From Lachnospiraceae bacterium (GTDB lineage Bacteria; Bacillota; Clostridia; Lachnospirales; Lachnospiraceae): a stretch of 11,375 nt of DNA. Shown piece by piece: positions 1-7,835 of this stretch (position 1 is the stretch's first letter; every line of letters starts with the position of its first letter). The notes below the pieces were generated by a model, which had not been told where the DNA came from, made no database searches, and was given only the letters and a program-made list of their open reading frames with translations. Location: assembly GCA_900771955.1 (NCBI GenBank), contig CAAGPW010000088.1, forward strand, positions 1 to 11,375, in the 5' to 3' direction. Made by a program: the position numbers and the translations under genes.

Positions 1-1416
1 ATCCCGGAACTGATCCGCCTTTTAATGGAGCGTGGCATCGAGATGGACGAAGCGATCGATATCGTATCCAAGACCTGTGCATACACCAACCACACCATAC
101 TTGCAGAAGCACTGGAAAAATGGCCGATCGGTTACATGGAAAAAGCAGTTCCGCAGTTAATGCCGATCATTTACGAGCTGAATAACCGTGTAAACAGAAA
201 ATTCCGTGACAAATCCGTTGCGATCATCAAAGACGGCTGTGTACACATGGCACATATCGATATCCATTACGGATTCTCGGTAAACGGTGTTGCTTACCTG
301 CATACAGAGATCTTAAAGAACAGCGAATTAAATAACTTCTACAAGATCTATCCGGAGAAGTTCAATAACAAGACAAACGGAATCACATTCCGCCGCTGGC
401 TGTTACACAGCAATCCGGAACTGACAGCGCTGATCGAATCCCTGATCGGACCGAAGTTCAAAGAAGATTCCATGGAACTTGAAAAACTCGGCGCTTACGT
501 TGATGATGACGCGGTTCTTGACAAGCTGCTTTCCGTAAAGATGGACAACAAGGTAAGATTAAAGAATTACTTAAAGAAGACACAGAACATCGATATCGAT
601 GAGAATTCTGTTTTCGATATTCAGATCAAGAGACTGCATGAGTACAAACGTCAGCAGATGAATGCACTCTATGTGATCAATAAATATTTTGAGATCAAAG
701 AAGGCAAGAAGCCGGCAAGACCGATCACGGTTATTTTCGGCGCAAAGGCAGCTCCGGCTTATGTGATCGCAAAGGATATCATTCATCTGATCCTCTGCTT
801 ACAGCAGATCATCGACAATGATCCGGAAGTAAGCCCGTACTTAAAAGTTGTTATGGTAGAAAACTATAATGTAACACTGGCTGAAAAGCTGATCCCGGCA
901 GCAGATATCCATGAGCAGATCTCACTTGCTTCCAAAGAAGCATCCGGTACTTCCAACATGAAATTCATGTTAAACGGTGCGGTTGCGATCGGAACCATGG
1001 ACGGAGCAAACGTGGAAATGCATCAGTTTGTAGGCGATGACAACATCTATATCTTTGGTGAATCTTCCGAGGATGTCATCAGACATTACGAAAAGGCTGA
1101 TTATGTCTCCAGAGATTACTATAACTCCGATGCAAAGATCAAACGCGCGATCGACTTTATCGTGAGCGATACCTTAAAGAGCGTTGGAAATGCTGAGAAC
1201 CTGGAGCGTCTCTACAACGAACTGTTAAACAAAGACTGGTTCATGACTTTACCGGATTTCGAAAGCTATCTGGCTACCAGAGACCGCATGCTCGGTGATT
1301 ACGAAGACAGAAAAGCCTGGGCAAAGAAGATGCTTATCAACATCAGCAAGGCAGGATTCTTCTCCTCTGACAGAACTATTGCAGAGTACAACAAAGATAT
1401 CTGGAAATTAGACTAA
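1..1416 (+). CDS. glgP: Glycogen/maltodextrin phosphorylase, C-terminal part (5' end outside window)
   Basis: This enzyme of cytoplasmic glycogen or maltodextrin breakdown uses phosphate to release glucose 1-phosphate from alpha-1,4-glucans and needs pyridoxal phosphate (PLP). The frame is open from base 1 (IPELIRLLMERG), so the first ATG at 25 is internal. The 471 residues seen are a little over half of the usual 800 or so. Visible family motifs: IKRLHEYKRQQ, with K210, R211 and K216 (fragment numbering) matching the phosphate-site basic residues; then EASGTSNMKF, where K321 is the PLP lysine, followed by NGAVAIGTMDGANVEM. The spacing between these motifs matches the family. The C-terminus runs to a normal TAA with no frameshift. 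A hairpin terminator follows 33 bases later, so this is probably the last gene of its unit. Family assignment is secure; glycogen versus maltodextrin preference cannot be told from this part. Confidence 0.97.
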   Translation: MPELIRLLMERGIEMDEAIDIVSKTCAYTNHTILAEALEKWPIGYMEKAVPQLMPIIYELNNRVNRKFRDKSVAIIKDGCVHMAHIDIHYGFSVNGVAYLHTEILKNSELNNFYKIYPEKFNNKTNGITFRRWLLHSNPELTALIESLIGPKFKEDSMELEKLGAYVDDDAVLDKLLSVKMDNKVRLKNYLKKTQNIDIDENSVFDIQIKRLHEYKRQQMNALYVINKYFEIKEGKKPARPITVIFGAKAAPAYVIAKDIIHLILCLQQIIDNDPEVSPYLKVVMVENYNVTLAEKLIPAADIHEQISLASKEASGTSNMKFMLNGAVAIGTMDGANVEMHQFVGDDNIYIFGESSEDVIRHYEKADYVSRDYYNSDAKIKRAIDFIVSDTLKSVGNAENLERLYNELLNKDWFMTLPDFESYLATRDRMLGDYEDRKAWAKKMLINISKAGFFSSDRTIAEYNKDIWKLD

Positions 1417-1449
1417 TATTTGATAAATATACTCCAAACTACTTAAAGC

Positions 1450-1483
1450 AAAAAGGGAATCACTGAAAGGTGGTTTCCTTTTT
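1450..1483 (+). terminator. Rho-independent terminator after glgP
   Basis: Bases 1450-1463 pair with 1470-1483 in a 14-bp stem (two G-U pairs, no mismatch) around a 6-base loop. The 3' arm ends CCTTTTT and is followed by GTTT, giving the U-rich tail; the 5' arm begins with the matching A-run, so it could also work on the opposite strand. It lies 33 bases past the glgP stop and just before the next promoter. Confidence 0.9.
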
Positions 1484-1493
1484 GTTTATGATT

Positions 1494-1502
1494 TGCTATA
1501 AT
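1494..1502 (+). promoter_or_regulatory. Extended -10 promoter for the TPR lipoprotein-hflX unit
   Basis: TGCTATAAT is a perfect -10 hexamer (1497-1502) with the TG extension. The region 16-18 bases upstream falls inside the terminator's 3' arm and has no good -35 box, as is usual for extended -10 promoters. The expected start is near 1509, leaving about a 25-base leader before the ATG at 1534. Confidence 0.7.
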
Positions 1503-1519
1503 AATCGGAGTAATCGGAG
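1502..1519 (+). repeat. Tandem 9-bp repeat carrying two Shine-Dalgarno-like cores
   Basis: TAATCGGAG occurs twice back to back (1502-1510 and 1511-1519). The second copy extends to CGGAGG at 1515-1520. It covers the predicted transcription start and the only strong ribosome-binding sequence of the next gene. That core is 13 bases from the ATG at 1534, longer than usual. No other in-frame start exists nearby, so the start is kept. The repeat is probably a small slippage duplication. Confidence 0.6.
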
Positions 1520-1533
1520 GCAATGAGAACAGA

Positions 1534-2505
1534 ATGAAGTTTGGAAAAATAAAAATATACGGACTGGTGGCCGGCTGCATTGTCCTTGCCGGGGCTTCGG
1601 CCGGCTGCGGCGGGAAAAAAGCAAAGGAAGATCAGGAAGCATACCGCCAGATCGGCATCAACAATATGGAGCAGGGAAACTATGAAGACGCAGTAAAAGC
1701 GTTTCAGAAGGCACTGGATGAGTCACTTGCAACCATCGGTGCGGAGGAACTGGACATCTGTTATTATAAAGCACAGGCACAGTACATGGCGGGAGATACG
1801 GATGGCGCACTGGAGACCTATACCGCACTGATCGATTATGATAAGAAGAACGCGGATGCATATTATCTCCGTGGAAGCCTATACTTATTGGAAGGCGACA
1901 GTAAAAAGGCGCTTGCCGATTATGCTTCGGCGGTAAAAAATGATGATACGAACTATGACCTTTATATTCAGGCATATTCGGATCTGACCGATGCGGGAAT
2001 GACGGATGAGGCAAAGCAGTATCTGGAAGACGCGGTAAAGATATCCGGCAAGGATGCGAAAGACTATACGATGCGTGGAAAGGCGTATGCACTGCTCGGA
2101 GATTATGACAAAGCGGCGGAACAGCTTGACAAGGCAGTGGAATTAAAAAGTGATGATGCGATTCTTTACCGTGCACAGGTATATGATGCCCAGGGCGATT
2201 CGGATAATGCCCAGTCTTTTTACGAGGAGTATGTAAAAACAAACAAGGACAATCCGGCCGCGCTTGGCAGTCTCGGCAGCATGCTGCTTGAGTCCGGCAA
2301 ATATGACGAGGCTTTAACTTATATCCAGACGGCTCTGGCATCGGATGAGGTGGAAGACGAGCAGAATCTGCGGAAAAATGAGATACTGGCATATGAATAC
2401 AAGAAAGATTTTGCTTCGGCAAAAGAAAAAATGGCATCCTATATTGAGGATTATCCGGAGGATGAAACGGCATTGCGTGAGTATCAGTTTCTGCAGACCA
2501 GATAA
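1534..2505 (+). CDS. TPR-repeat lipoprotein
   Basis: A predicted secreted, membrane-anchored protein of 323 residues. The N-terminus has a short basic region (MKFGKIKIYG), a hydrophobic stretch of about 14 residues and a lipobox-like SAGC with C25 as the likely lipidated cysteine; C15 (VAGC) is too close to the N-terminus to be a likely site. A charged linker follows. The rest is about eight tetratricopeptide repeats at about 35-68, 73-106, 107-140, 141-174, 175-208, 209-240, 241-275 and 277-311, with the usual small/large pattern (for example LLGDYDKAAEQLDKAVEL). TPRs bind other proteins, so a scaffold or assembly role is likely, but the partner is unknown. It follows its own promoter, and hflX starts 18 bases after its stop, so the two are probably cotranscribed. 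The family is clear; the specific function is not recognised. Confidence 0.9.
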   Translation: MKFGKIKIYGLVAGCIVLAGASAGCGGKKAKEDQEAYRQIGINNMEQGNYEDAVKAFQKALDESLATIGAEELDICYYKAQAQYMAGDTDGALETYTALIDYDKKNADAYYLRGSLYLLEGDSKKALADYASAVKNDDTNYDLYIQAYSDLTDAGMTDEAKQYLEDAVKISGKDAKDYTMRGKAYALLGDYDKAAEQLDKAVELKSDDAILYRAQVYDAQGDSDNAQSFYEEYVKTNKDNPAALGSLGSMLLESGKYDEALTYIQTALASDEVEDEQNLRKNEILAYEYKKDFASAKEKMASYIEDYPEDETALREYQFLQTR

Positions 2506-2523
2506 CAGGTAAGAGAGGTATAT

Positions 2524-3765
2524 ATGGTAGAAACGGAAGTACAAAAAGAACGTGTGATCTTAGTCGGTGTCAGTGAACAGGACGGTGATGATACAAAAGA
2601 TTCGCTTGCAGAGCTGAAGGAACTGGTTGCAACAGCAGGAGCGAGAACCGAGGGCATGATCATCCAGAATCGGGAAAAGATACATCCGGGGACTTATGTC
2701 GGAACCGGAAAGGTTGCTGAGATAAAAGAAATGCTTGCGGAAACGGGAGCAACCGGGATTGTGTGTGATGATGAACTTTCTCCGGCACAGATGAAGAATC
2801 TGGAGGACATTCTGGATACCAAGGTTATGGATCGTACACTTGTGATCCTGGACATCTTTGCGGCACATGCATCGACGAGTGAGGGAAAGATCCAGGTCGA
2901 ACTGGCACAGCTCCGTTACAGCATGACGAGACTTGCGGGCTTTGGGCGTTCCATGTCAAGGCTCGGAGGCGGTATCGGCACAAGAGGCCCCGGAGAAAAG
3001 AAACTTGAGATGGATAAGCGGATCATCCGCACCCGGATCTCCCAGCTCAAAAAAGAGCTTTCGGAGGTAAAAAAACACCGTGAGGTTGCAAGAGGACAGC
3101 GGATGCGGAACCACATTCCGGTGGCAGCCATCGTGGGCTATACGAATGCCGGGAAATCGACGCTTTTAAACCATCTGACCCATGCAGGTGTGCTTGAGGA
3201 GGATAAACTCTTTGCGACACTCGATCCGACAACGAGACAGCTTGAACTGCCGGGAAAACAGCAGATCCTTCTGACCGATACGGTCGGATTTATCCGCAAG
3301 CTGCCGCATCATCTGATCGAAGCGTTTAAAAGTACGCTGGAGGAGGCAAAGTACGCGGATTTTATCATTCATGTCGTAGATGCATCCAATCTTCAGGCAG
3401 ACAAACAGATGTATATTGTATACAATACACTGCGGGAACTGGAAATAAAGGACAAACAGATCGTTACACTGTTTAATAAGATGGACCGGCCGGAAGCGGA
3501 TAACGGTTTGAGAGATTTCCGGGCGGATTATACCAAACGTATCTCGGCAAGGAATGAACAGGATCTGGAGGCGGTAAAGGAACTGCTGGCACAGGTCTTA
3601 CGTGAAAATAAAACTTATATGGAGCATGTGTTTTCCTATGAAGAGGCAGGAAAAATACAGCTGGTACGCAGACAGGGTGAACTTTTGAGTGAGGAATACA
3701 CGCCGGATGGAATATTTGTAAAGGCATATGTTCCGGCTGAAATTTATGAAAAGCTTGGTCTGTGA
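2524..3765 (+). CDS. hflX: GTPase HflX, ribosome-associated
   Basis: HflX binds the 50S subunit and in other bacteria splits or rescues stalled ribosomes after stress such as heat. The 413-residue protein has the full family layout. The N-terminal domain includes HPGTYVGTGKV and a DDELSPAQ segment. The glycine-rich GGGIGTRGPGEKKLE is followed by a helical linker of about residues 155-195. The GTPase domain has G1 GYTNAGKST at 205-213, G3 DTVGF at 252-256 and G4 NKMD at 318-321. A short C-terminal domain follows. The start at 2524 has a GAGAGG ribosome site five bases upstream. The gene sits 18 bases behind the TPR lipoprotein and is followed after 4 bases by a hairpin, so it is the last gene of a two-gene unit. 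No key residue is missing. Confidence 0.97.
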   Translation: MVETEVQKERVILVGVSEQDGDDTKDSLAELKELVATAGARTEGMIIQNREKIHPGTYVGTGKVAEIKEMLAETGATGIVCDDELSPAQMKNLEDILDTKVMDRTLVILDIFAAHASTSEGKIQVELAQLRYSMTRLAGFGRSMSRLGGGIGTRGPGEKKLEMDKRIIRTRISQLKKELSEVKKHREVARGQRMRNHIPVAAIVGYTNAGKSTLLNHLTHAGVLEEDKLFATLDPTTRQLELPGKQQILLTDTVGFIRKLPHHLIEAFKSTLEEAKYADFIIHVVDASNLQADKQMYIVYNTLRELEIKDKQIVTLFNKMDRPEADNGLRDFRADYTKRISARNEQDLEAVKELLAQVLRENKTYMEHVFSYEEAGKIQLVRRQGELLSEEYTPDGIFVKAYVPAEIYEKLGL

Positions 3766-3769
3766 GAAA

Positions 3770-3807
3770 AAGAAGGCAGACTTACGGGTGAAAAAGTCTG
3801 CCTTCTT
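3770..3807 (+). terminator. Hairpin terminator after hflX, possibly bidirectional
   Basis: Bases 3770-3783 pair perfectly with 3794-3807 (14 bp) around a 10-base loop, beginning 4 bases after the hflX stop. On the + strand the tail is weak (CTGGCG follows). Read on the - strand the stem is followed by a better T-run (complement of GAAAA at 3766-3770). It probably ends hflX transcription. It lies upstream of the predicted pyr promoter, so it is not part of the pyr leader. Confidence 0.7.
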
Positions 3808-3832
3808 CTGGCGTAGTGACGGGCGCGCAGGA

Positions 3833-3861
3833 TTGCAAAGGGTAATTTTGTATGATAAAAT
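3833..3861 (+). promoter_or_regulatory. Promoter of the pyr operon
   Basis: TTGCAA (3833-3838) is a good -35 box, followed by exactly 17 bases and TAAAAT (3856-3861). A TGA triplet just before the -10 box gives the extended TG motif. Transcription would start near 3868, leaving about 40 bases before the pyrC ATG at 3909. The leader contains GGAAGGG (3894-3900) as ribosome site and no room for an attenuator. Confidence 0.8.
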
Positions 3862-3908
3862 AGAAGAAATCATTTTGACTGAATGCAGAAAGCGGAAGGG
3901 AAAATAGG

Positions 3909-5207
3909 ATGACATTACTGATTAAAAACGGAAGAGTGATCGATCCGGCGACAAAGACGGATGAACTGATGGATATTCTCGTGGAAGACGACAGGATCGC
4001 GAAGCGGGGGAAAAAAATTGACGCGAAAGCGGACAAGACCATAGATGCGAAAGGCTGCTATGTCATGCCTGGCTTTATTGACATGCATGTACATTTAAGA
4101 GACCCGGGGCAGGAAGAAAAGGAAACGGTCGTGACCGGAAGCCGTGCAGCGGCGCGCGGAGGATTTACCACGATCCTTGCAATGCCGAATACGAAGCCGG
4201 TGGTGGACAATGCGGATGTCGTGAATTATGTGCAAAATAAGGCAAAGAATTTAGGACTCGTGCATGTGTTTCAGATCGGTGCGATCACAAAGGGACAGAA
4301 AGGCGAGGAACTTGCCGGGATCGAAGAGATGGCGGCGGCGGGAAGCCCCGCGATCAGTGAAGATGGCAAATCGGTTATGAATGCAAAGCTTTTGCGTGAC
4401 GCGATGAAGGTTGCAAAGAAGCTGGATATACCGGTACTTTCCCATTGCGAGGACAGAAATCTGGTGGACGGCGGTGTAGTCAATGCGGATGCCAATGCAA
4501 AGAAAGAGGGACTGCGCGGAATCACAAATTCGGTGGAGGATGTGATCATCGCGCGTGATATCATGATCGCAAAGGACACCGGTGCGGCACTGCATCTGTG
4601 CCATTGTTCAACGAAGAGCAGTGTTATGATGGTAAAGATGGCAAAAGAGCGCGGAATCCGTGTGACAGCGGAAGTGTGTCCGCATCATTTTACACTGACA
4701 TCGGATGACATGATACCTAAGGATACCAATTACAAGATGAATCCGCCGCTCCGGACAAAAGAGGATGTGGAGGAACTGAAGCGTGGCTTAAAAGAGGATA
4801 TCATGGATGTGATCGCCACGGATCATGCACCGCACACGGCAGATGAGAAAAACAACAGTATGGAGAAGGCACCGTTTGGCATCGTAGGACTTGAGACGGC
4901 AGCGGCGCTCACCTATACGGAACTGGTTTTAAAAGATGTTTTAACACCGATGCAGATGGCGGAAAAGATGAGTTATAATCCGGCAAAGATCCTGGGCCTT
5001 GATGCAGGAAGCCTGGAAGAGGGAAAGCCGGCGGATATCGTGATCTTTGATCCGAAAAAGACCTATAAGATCGATAAGAACAAATTCTGGTCAAAGGGCA
5101 GAAATACACCATTTGACGGAAAAGAAGTGACCGGAGCCGTACTTACGACGATCGTGGACGGCAAGGTGGCATACGATATCAAAATGGATCATGCGATCAC
5201 AAAATAA
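3909..5207 (+). CDS. pyrC: Dihydroorotase, class I
   Basis: Catalyses the reversible cyclisation of N-carbamoyl-L-aspartate to dihydroorotate, step 3 of UMP synthesis, in the cytoplasm. The 432-residue protein is a zinc-dependent amidohydrolase of the Bacillus/Aquifex type. A small beta domain at both ends flanks a TIM barrel. Metal ligands are visible: H60 and H62 in DMHVHLRDPG, D152 in SEDGKS (this class uses an aspartate bridge instead of a carboxylated lysine), H179 in LSHCED and H232 in HLCHCST. The catalytic aspartate is D305 in ATDHAPH. AMPNTKP at about 91-97 is also typical. The start has GGAAGGG eight bases upstream. It is the first gene of the pyr operon; pyrF begins 20 bases after its stop. 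Allantoinase and hydantoinase relatives are less likely given the motifs and the pyr context. Confidence 0.97.
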   Translation: MTLLIKNGRVIDPATKTDELMDILVEDDRIAKRGKKIDAKADKTIDAKGCYVMPGFIDMHVHLRDPGQEEKETVVTGSRAAARGGFTTILAMPNTKPVVDNADVVNYVQNKAKNLGLVHVFQIGAITKGQKGEELAGIEEMAAAGSPAISEDGKSVMNAKLLRDAMKVAKKLDIPVLSHCEDRNLVDGGVVNADANAKKEGLRGITNSVEDVIIARDIMIAKDTGAALHLCHCSTKSSVMMVKMAKERGIRVTAEVCPHHFTLTSDDMIPKDTNYKMNPPLRTKEDVEELKRGLKEDIMDVIATDHAPHTADEKNNSMEKAPFGIVGLETAAALTYTELVLKDVLTPMQMAEKMSYNPAKILGLDAGSLEEGKPADIVIFDPKKTYKIDKNKFWSKGRNTPFDGKEVTGAVLTTIVDGKVAYDIKMDHAITK

Positions 5208-5227
5208 ATTTCAGACGGAGTAAAATC

Positions 5228-6154
5228 ATGATAAATAAATTAGTGAAAAAAATCAAACAGACAAAGGCACCGATCGTGGTAGGGCTTGACCCGATGCTTT
5301 CCTATGTGCCGGAACATATCACAAAAAAGGCGTATGCCGAGTACGGTGAGACTTTAAAGGGCGCAGCAGAGGCAATCTGGCTCTATAACAGAGAACTGAT
5401 CGATCACATTTATGATCTGATCCCGGCAGTGAAGCCACAGATCGCCATGTATGAGCAGTTTGGAGTGGAAGGCCTGATCACGTTCCAGAAGACCGTGGAT
5501 TACTGTCATGAGAAAGACCTGATCGTGATCGGAGATGTCAAGAGAGGTGATATCGGCTCCACGTCCGCGGCCTATGCGACAGCCCATCTCGGCAAAGTAC
5601 AGGTGGGAGGCAAAATGATTCCTGCGTTCAACGAAGATTTTGCAACGGTGAACCCGTATCTCGGTTCGGATGGGATTACTCCGTTTTTAGATGTATGCAG
5701 AGAGGAGAAAAAAGGACTTTTTATTCTGGTAAAGACCTCCAATCCGTCCAGTGGAGAATTTCAGGATCAGATGATCGGGGACAGACACCTCTATGAACTG
5801 GTCGGCGAGCGTGTCGCAGCATGGGGAAGTGAACTTATGGGCGATTCCTACAGTTATGTTGGCGCTGTGGTTGGAGCGACTTATCCGGAGCAGGGAAAGC
5901 TGCTTCGCAAAGTGATGCCAAAGAGTTTTATCCTTGTGCCGGGCTATGGTGCACAGGGAGGGAAAGGCGCGGATCTCGTACATTTCTTTGATGAGGACGG
6001 ACTTGGTGCGATCGTTAATTCCTCCAGAGGTATCATAACCGCATACAAAAAGGAAGAATATGCATCCTACGGTGCAGAGCATTTCGGGGAAGCTGCAAGA
6101 GCAGCAGTCCTTGATATGATCGCGGATATCAACGGTGCACTTGAGAGGAGATAA
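5228..6154 (+). CDS. pyrF: Orotidine 5'-phosphate decarboxylase, type 2
   Basis: Catalyses the last step of UMP synthesis, OMP to UMP plus CO2, without a cofactor. At 308 residues it is the long type-2 form (as in mycobacteria), not the 230-240 residue Bacillus type. The conserved catalytic set is in IGDVKRGDIGSTS: D103, K105 and D108. Other expected elements are VGLDP (18-22), AVKPQ with K69, VGATYPEQ (215-222), VPGYGAQGG (237-245, phosphate loop) and NSSRGI (264-269). GGAG lies seven bases before the ATG. The pyrK gene starts two bases after the stop, so translation is probably coupled. Placing the decarboxylase between pyrC and pyrK matches pyr operons I know from Clostridia. Confidence 0.97.
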   Translation: MINKLVKKIKQTKAPIVVGLDPMLSYVPEHITKKAYAEYGETLKGAAEAIWLYNRELIDHIYDLIPAVKPQIAMYEQFGVEGLITFQKTVDYCHEKDLIVIGDVKRGDIGSTSAAYATAHLGKVQVGGKMIPAFNEDFATVNPYLGSDGITPFLDVCREEKKGLFILVKTSNPSSGEFQDQMIGDRHLYELVGERVAAWGSELMGDSYSYVGAVVGATYPEQGKLLRKVMPKSFILVPGYGAQGGKGADLVHFFDEDGLGAIVNSSRGIITAYKKEEYASYGAEHFGEAARAAVLDMIADINGALERR

Positions 6155-6156
6155 GT

Positions 6157-6924
6157 ATGTCGGAAAAAGCAAAAGAAACAGCAATCATCATAAATCAGAA
6201 AGAACTTCTGCCGGGCATCTTTGATATGTGGCTTCGGACGGAAAAGATCGCAAAGGAAGCAATGGCCGGACAGTTTGTGTCTGTATACTGCCATGACGGC
6301 AGCCGTATTCTGCCGCGCCCGATCAGTATCTGCGAGATCGATAAAACAGACGGAGCGATCCGTCTTGTTTATCGTGTTGCAGGAAAAGGAACGGAAGAAT
6401 TTTCCAAAATGCGCACAGGAATGCAGTTACAGCTTGTAGGACCGCTCGGTAACGGTTTCCCCAAAAAGGAAAAGAAGGCATTTTTGATCGGCGGAGGAAT
6501 CGGAATCCCGCCGATGTTAGAGCTGGCAAAGGAATTAAACTGTGAGAAGCAGATCATTTTGGGATTCCGTGATGAAATGTTTCTGCTCAATGACATGAAA
6601 AAACAGGGAAGTGTTTATGTGGCGACCGAGGACGGCAGTGCGGGAACCGAGGGAAATGTGCTGGATGCGATCCGTGAGAACGGACTGGATGCCGATATTA
6701 TTTATGCCTGCGGGCCGCTTCCGATGCTCCGGGCGATCAAAAACTATGCAGCCGAAAAGCAGATCGAGTGCTGGATTTCCATGGAAGAACGCATGGCATG
6801 CGGCATCGGAGCCTGTCTTGCCTGTGTCTGCAAATCCAAGGAACGCGATGAGCATTCCAATGTGAAAAATAAGAGAATATGCAAGGAAGGTCCGGTATTC
6901 CGTGCGGAGGAGGTAGAATTCTAA
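6157..6924 (+). CDS. pyrK: Dihydroorotate dehydrogenase electron-transfer subunit
   Basis: PyrK passes electrons from PyrD to NAD+ through FAD and a [2Fe-2S] cluster, forming a PyrD2-PyrK2 complex in the cytoplasm. The 255 residues show the ferredoxin-reductase fold in order. The FAD motif RPIS is at 54-57, VGPLGNGF is at 94-101, the nucleotide loop GGGIGIPP is at 112-119, and ACGP is at 184-187. A C-terminal cysteine cluster follows, with C215, C220, C223 and C242 as the likely iron-sulphur ligands; an extra C225 lies next to them. The ATG has GGAG six bases upstream and is two bases from the pyrF stop. Its last base is shared with the pyrD start (TAATG), which suggests matched production of the two subunits. 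Confidence 0.96.
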   Translation: MSEKAKETAIIINQKELLPGIFDMWLRTEKIAKEAMAGQFVSVYCHDGSRILPRPISICEIDKTDGAIRLVYRVAGKGTEEFSKMRTGMQLQLVGPLGNGFPKKEKKAFLIGGGIGIPPMLELAKELNCEKQIILGFRDEMFLLNDMKKQGSVYVATEDGSAGTEGNVLDAIRENGLDADIIYACGPLPMLRAIKNYAAEKQIECWISMEERMACGIGACLACVCKSKERDEHSNVKNKRICKEGPVFRAEEVEF

Positions 6925-7835
6925 TGAATTTCAGTGTAGATCTGGCAGGTGTCACCTTAAAAAATCCGGTCATGACGGCTTCCGGTACTTTTGGCTCCGG
7001 ACAGGAATTTTCGGAGTTTGTGGATTTAAACCGTCTGGGCGCAGTCGTGACAAAAGGGGTTGCAAATATTCCGTGGGAAGGGAACCCGACACCACGGGTG
7101 GCGGAAGTCTATGGCGGCATGCTGAATGCAGTCGGACTCCAGAATCCGGGCATCGATCTTTTTATTGAGCGCGATATCCCTTTCTTAAAAAAATACGATA
7201 CAAAGATCATTGTGAATGTCTGTGGAAAAACAACCGAGGATTATATTGACGTTGTGGAAAGACTGGCAGATCAGCCGGTGGATATGCTTGAAATCAACAT
7301 TTCCTGCCCGAATGTAAAAGAGGGCGGCATTGCATTCGGACAGGAACCGAAGGCGGTGGAAGCGATCACAAAAGCTGTGAAGGCAAAAGCAAAACAGCCG
7401 GTCATTATGAAACTGAGCCCGAATGTTACCGATATTACGGAGATGGCAAGAGCGGCAGAAGCAGGAGGCGCAGATGTGCTCTCACTCATCAATACACTGA
7501 CCGGAATGAAGATCGATATCGAGAGACAGTGTTTTGTACTTGCAAACCGGACAGGTGGTATGTCAGGTCCGGCGATCCACCCGATTGCGGTGCGTATGGT
7601 CTATCAGACTGCGCAGGCGGTAAAGATACCGATCATCGGTATGGGCGGGATCATGACAGCGGAGGATGCGATCGAAATGCTGCTTGCCGGGGCAACAGCG
7701 GTGTCTGTCGGAACAGCAAATTTCACCAACCCGTCGGTTACCATGGAAATTGTGGATGGAATAAAAAATTATATGGAATGCCACCAGGTGGCGGATGTCC
7801 GGGAACTGGTAGGAGCAGTACACGACAGATTGTAA
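6924..7835 (+). CDS. pyrD: Dihydroorotate dehydrogenase 1B, catalytic subunit
   Basis: An FMN enzyme that oxidises dihydroorotate to orotate, step 4 of UMP synthesis. With PyrK present it is the class 1B, NAD+-linked type. I chose the ATG at 6924, giving 303 residues beginning MNFSVDLAGV, because AGGAGGT at 6908-6914 sits nine bases upstream and the family starts there. An upstream in-frame ATG at 6879 lies inside pyrK and would add 15 unlikely residues. Key features: VMTASGTFG (16-24), VTKG with K44, NAVGLQNPG (68-76), INISCPN with catalytic C128, MKLSPN with K163, GGMSGPAIHP (211-220), and the FMN phosphate site GMGGI (239-243) with SVGTANF (261-267). The gene overlaps pyrK by one base; its stop lies in the loop of a hairpin (7820-7847) before pyrE. 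Confidence 0.96.
   Translation: MNFSVDLAGVTLKNPVMTASGTFGSGQEFSEFVDLNRLGAVVTKGVANIPWEGNPTPRVAEVYGGMLNAVGLQNPGIDLFIERDIPFLKKYDTKIIVNVCGKTTEDYIDVVERLADQPVDMLEINISCPNVKEGGIAFGQEPKAVEAITKAVKAKAKQPVIMKLSPNVTDITEMARAAEAGGADVLSLINTLTGMKIDIERQCFVLANRTGGMSGPAIHPIAVRMVYQTAQAVKIPIIGMGGIMTAEDAIEMLLAGATAVSVGTANFTNPSVTMEIVDGIKNYMECHQVADVRELVGAVHDRL

Noticed and set aside
1..1416. glgP as a broken gene starting at 25
   Set aside because: The frame continues to base 1 with family-typical residues, so the gene is cut by the window edge and not truncated in the genome.
1658..2473. A 271-codon open frame on the - strand across the TPR lipoprotein gene
   Set aside because: It lies wholly inside a well-supported gene, is rich in proline, histidine and cysteine as typical antisense translations are, shows no domain, and has no convincing ribosome site.
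3770..3807. The hairpin as a pyr-operon attenuator or PyrR-binding leader
   Set aside because: The well-formed promoter at 3833-3861 is downstream of it, it directly follows the hflX stop, and no alternative antiterminator pairing or PyrR-type sequence was seen.
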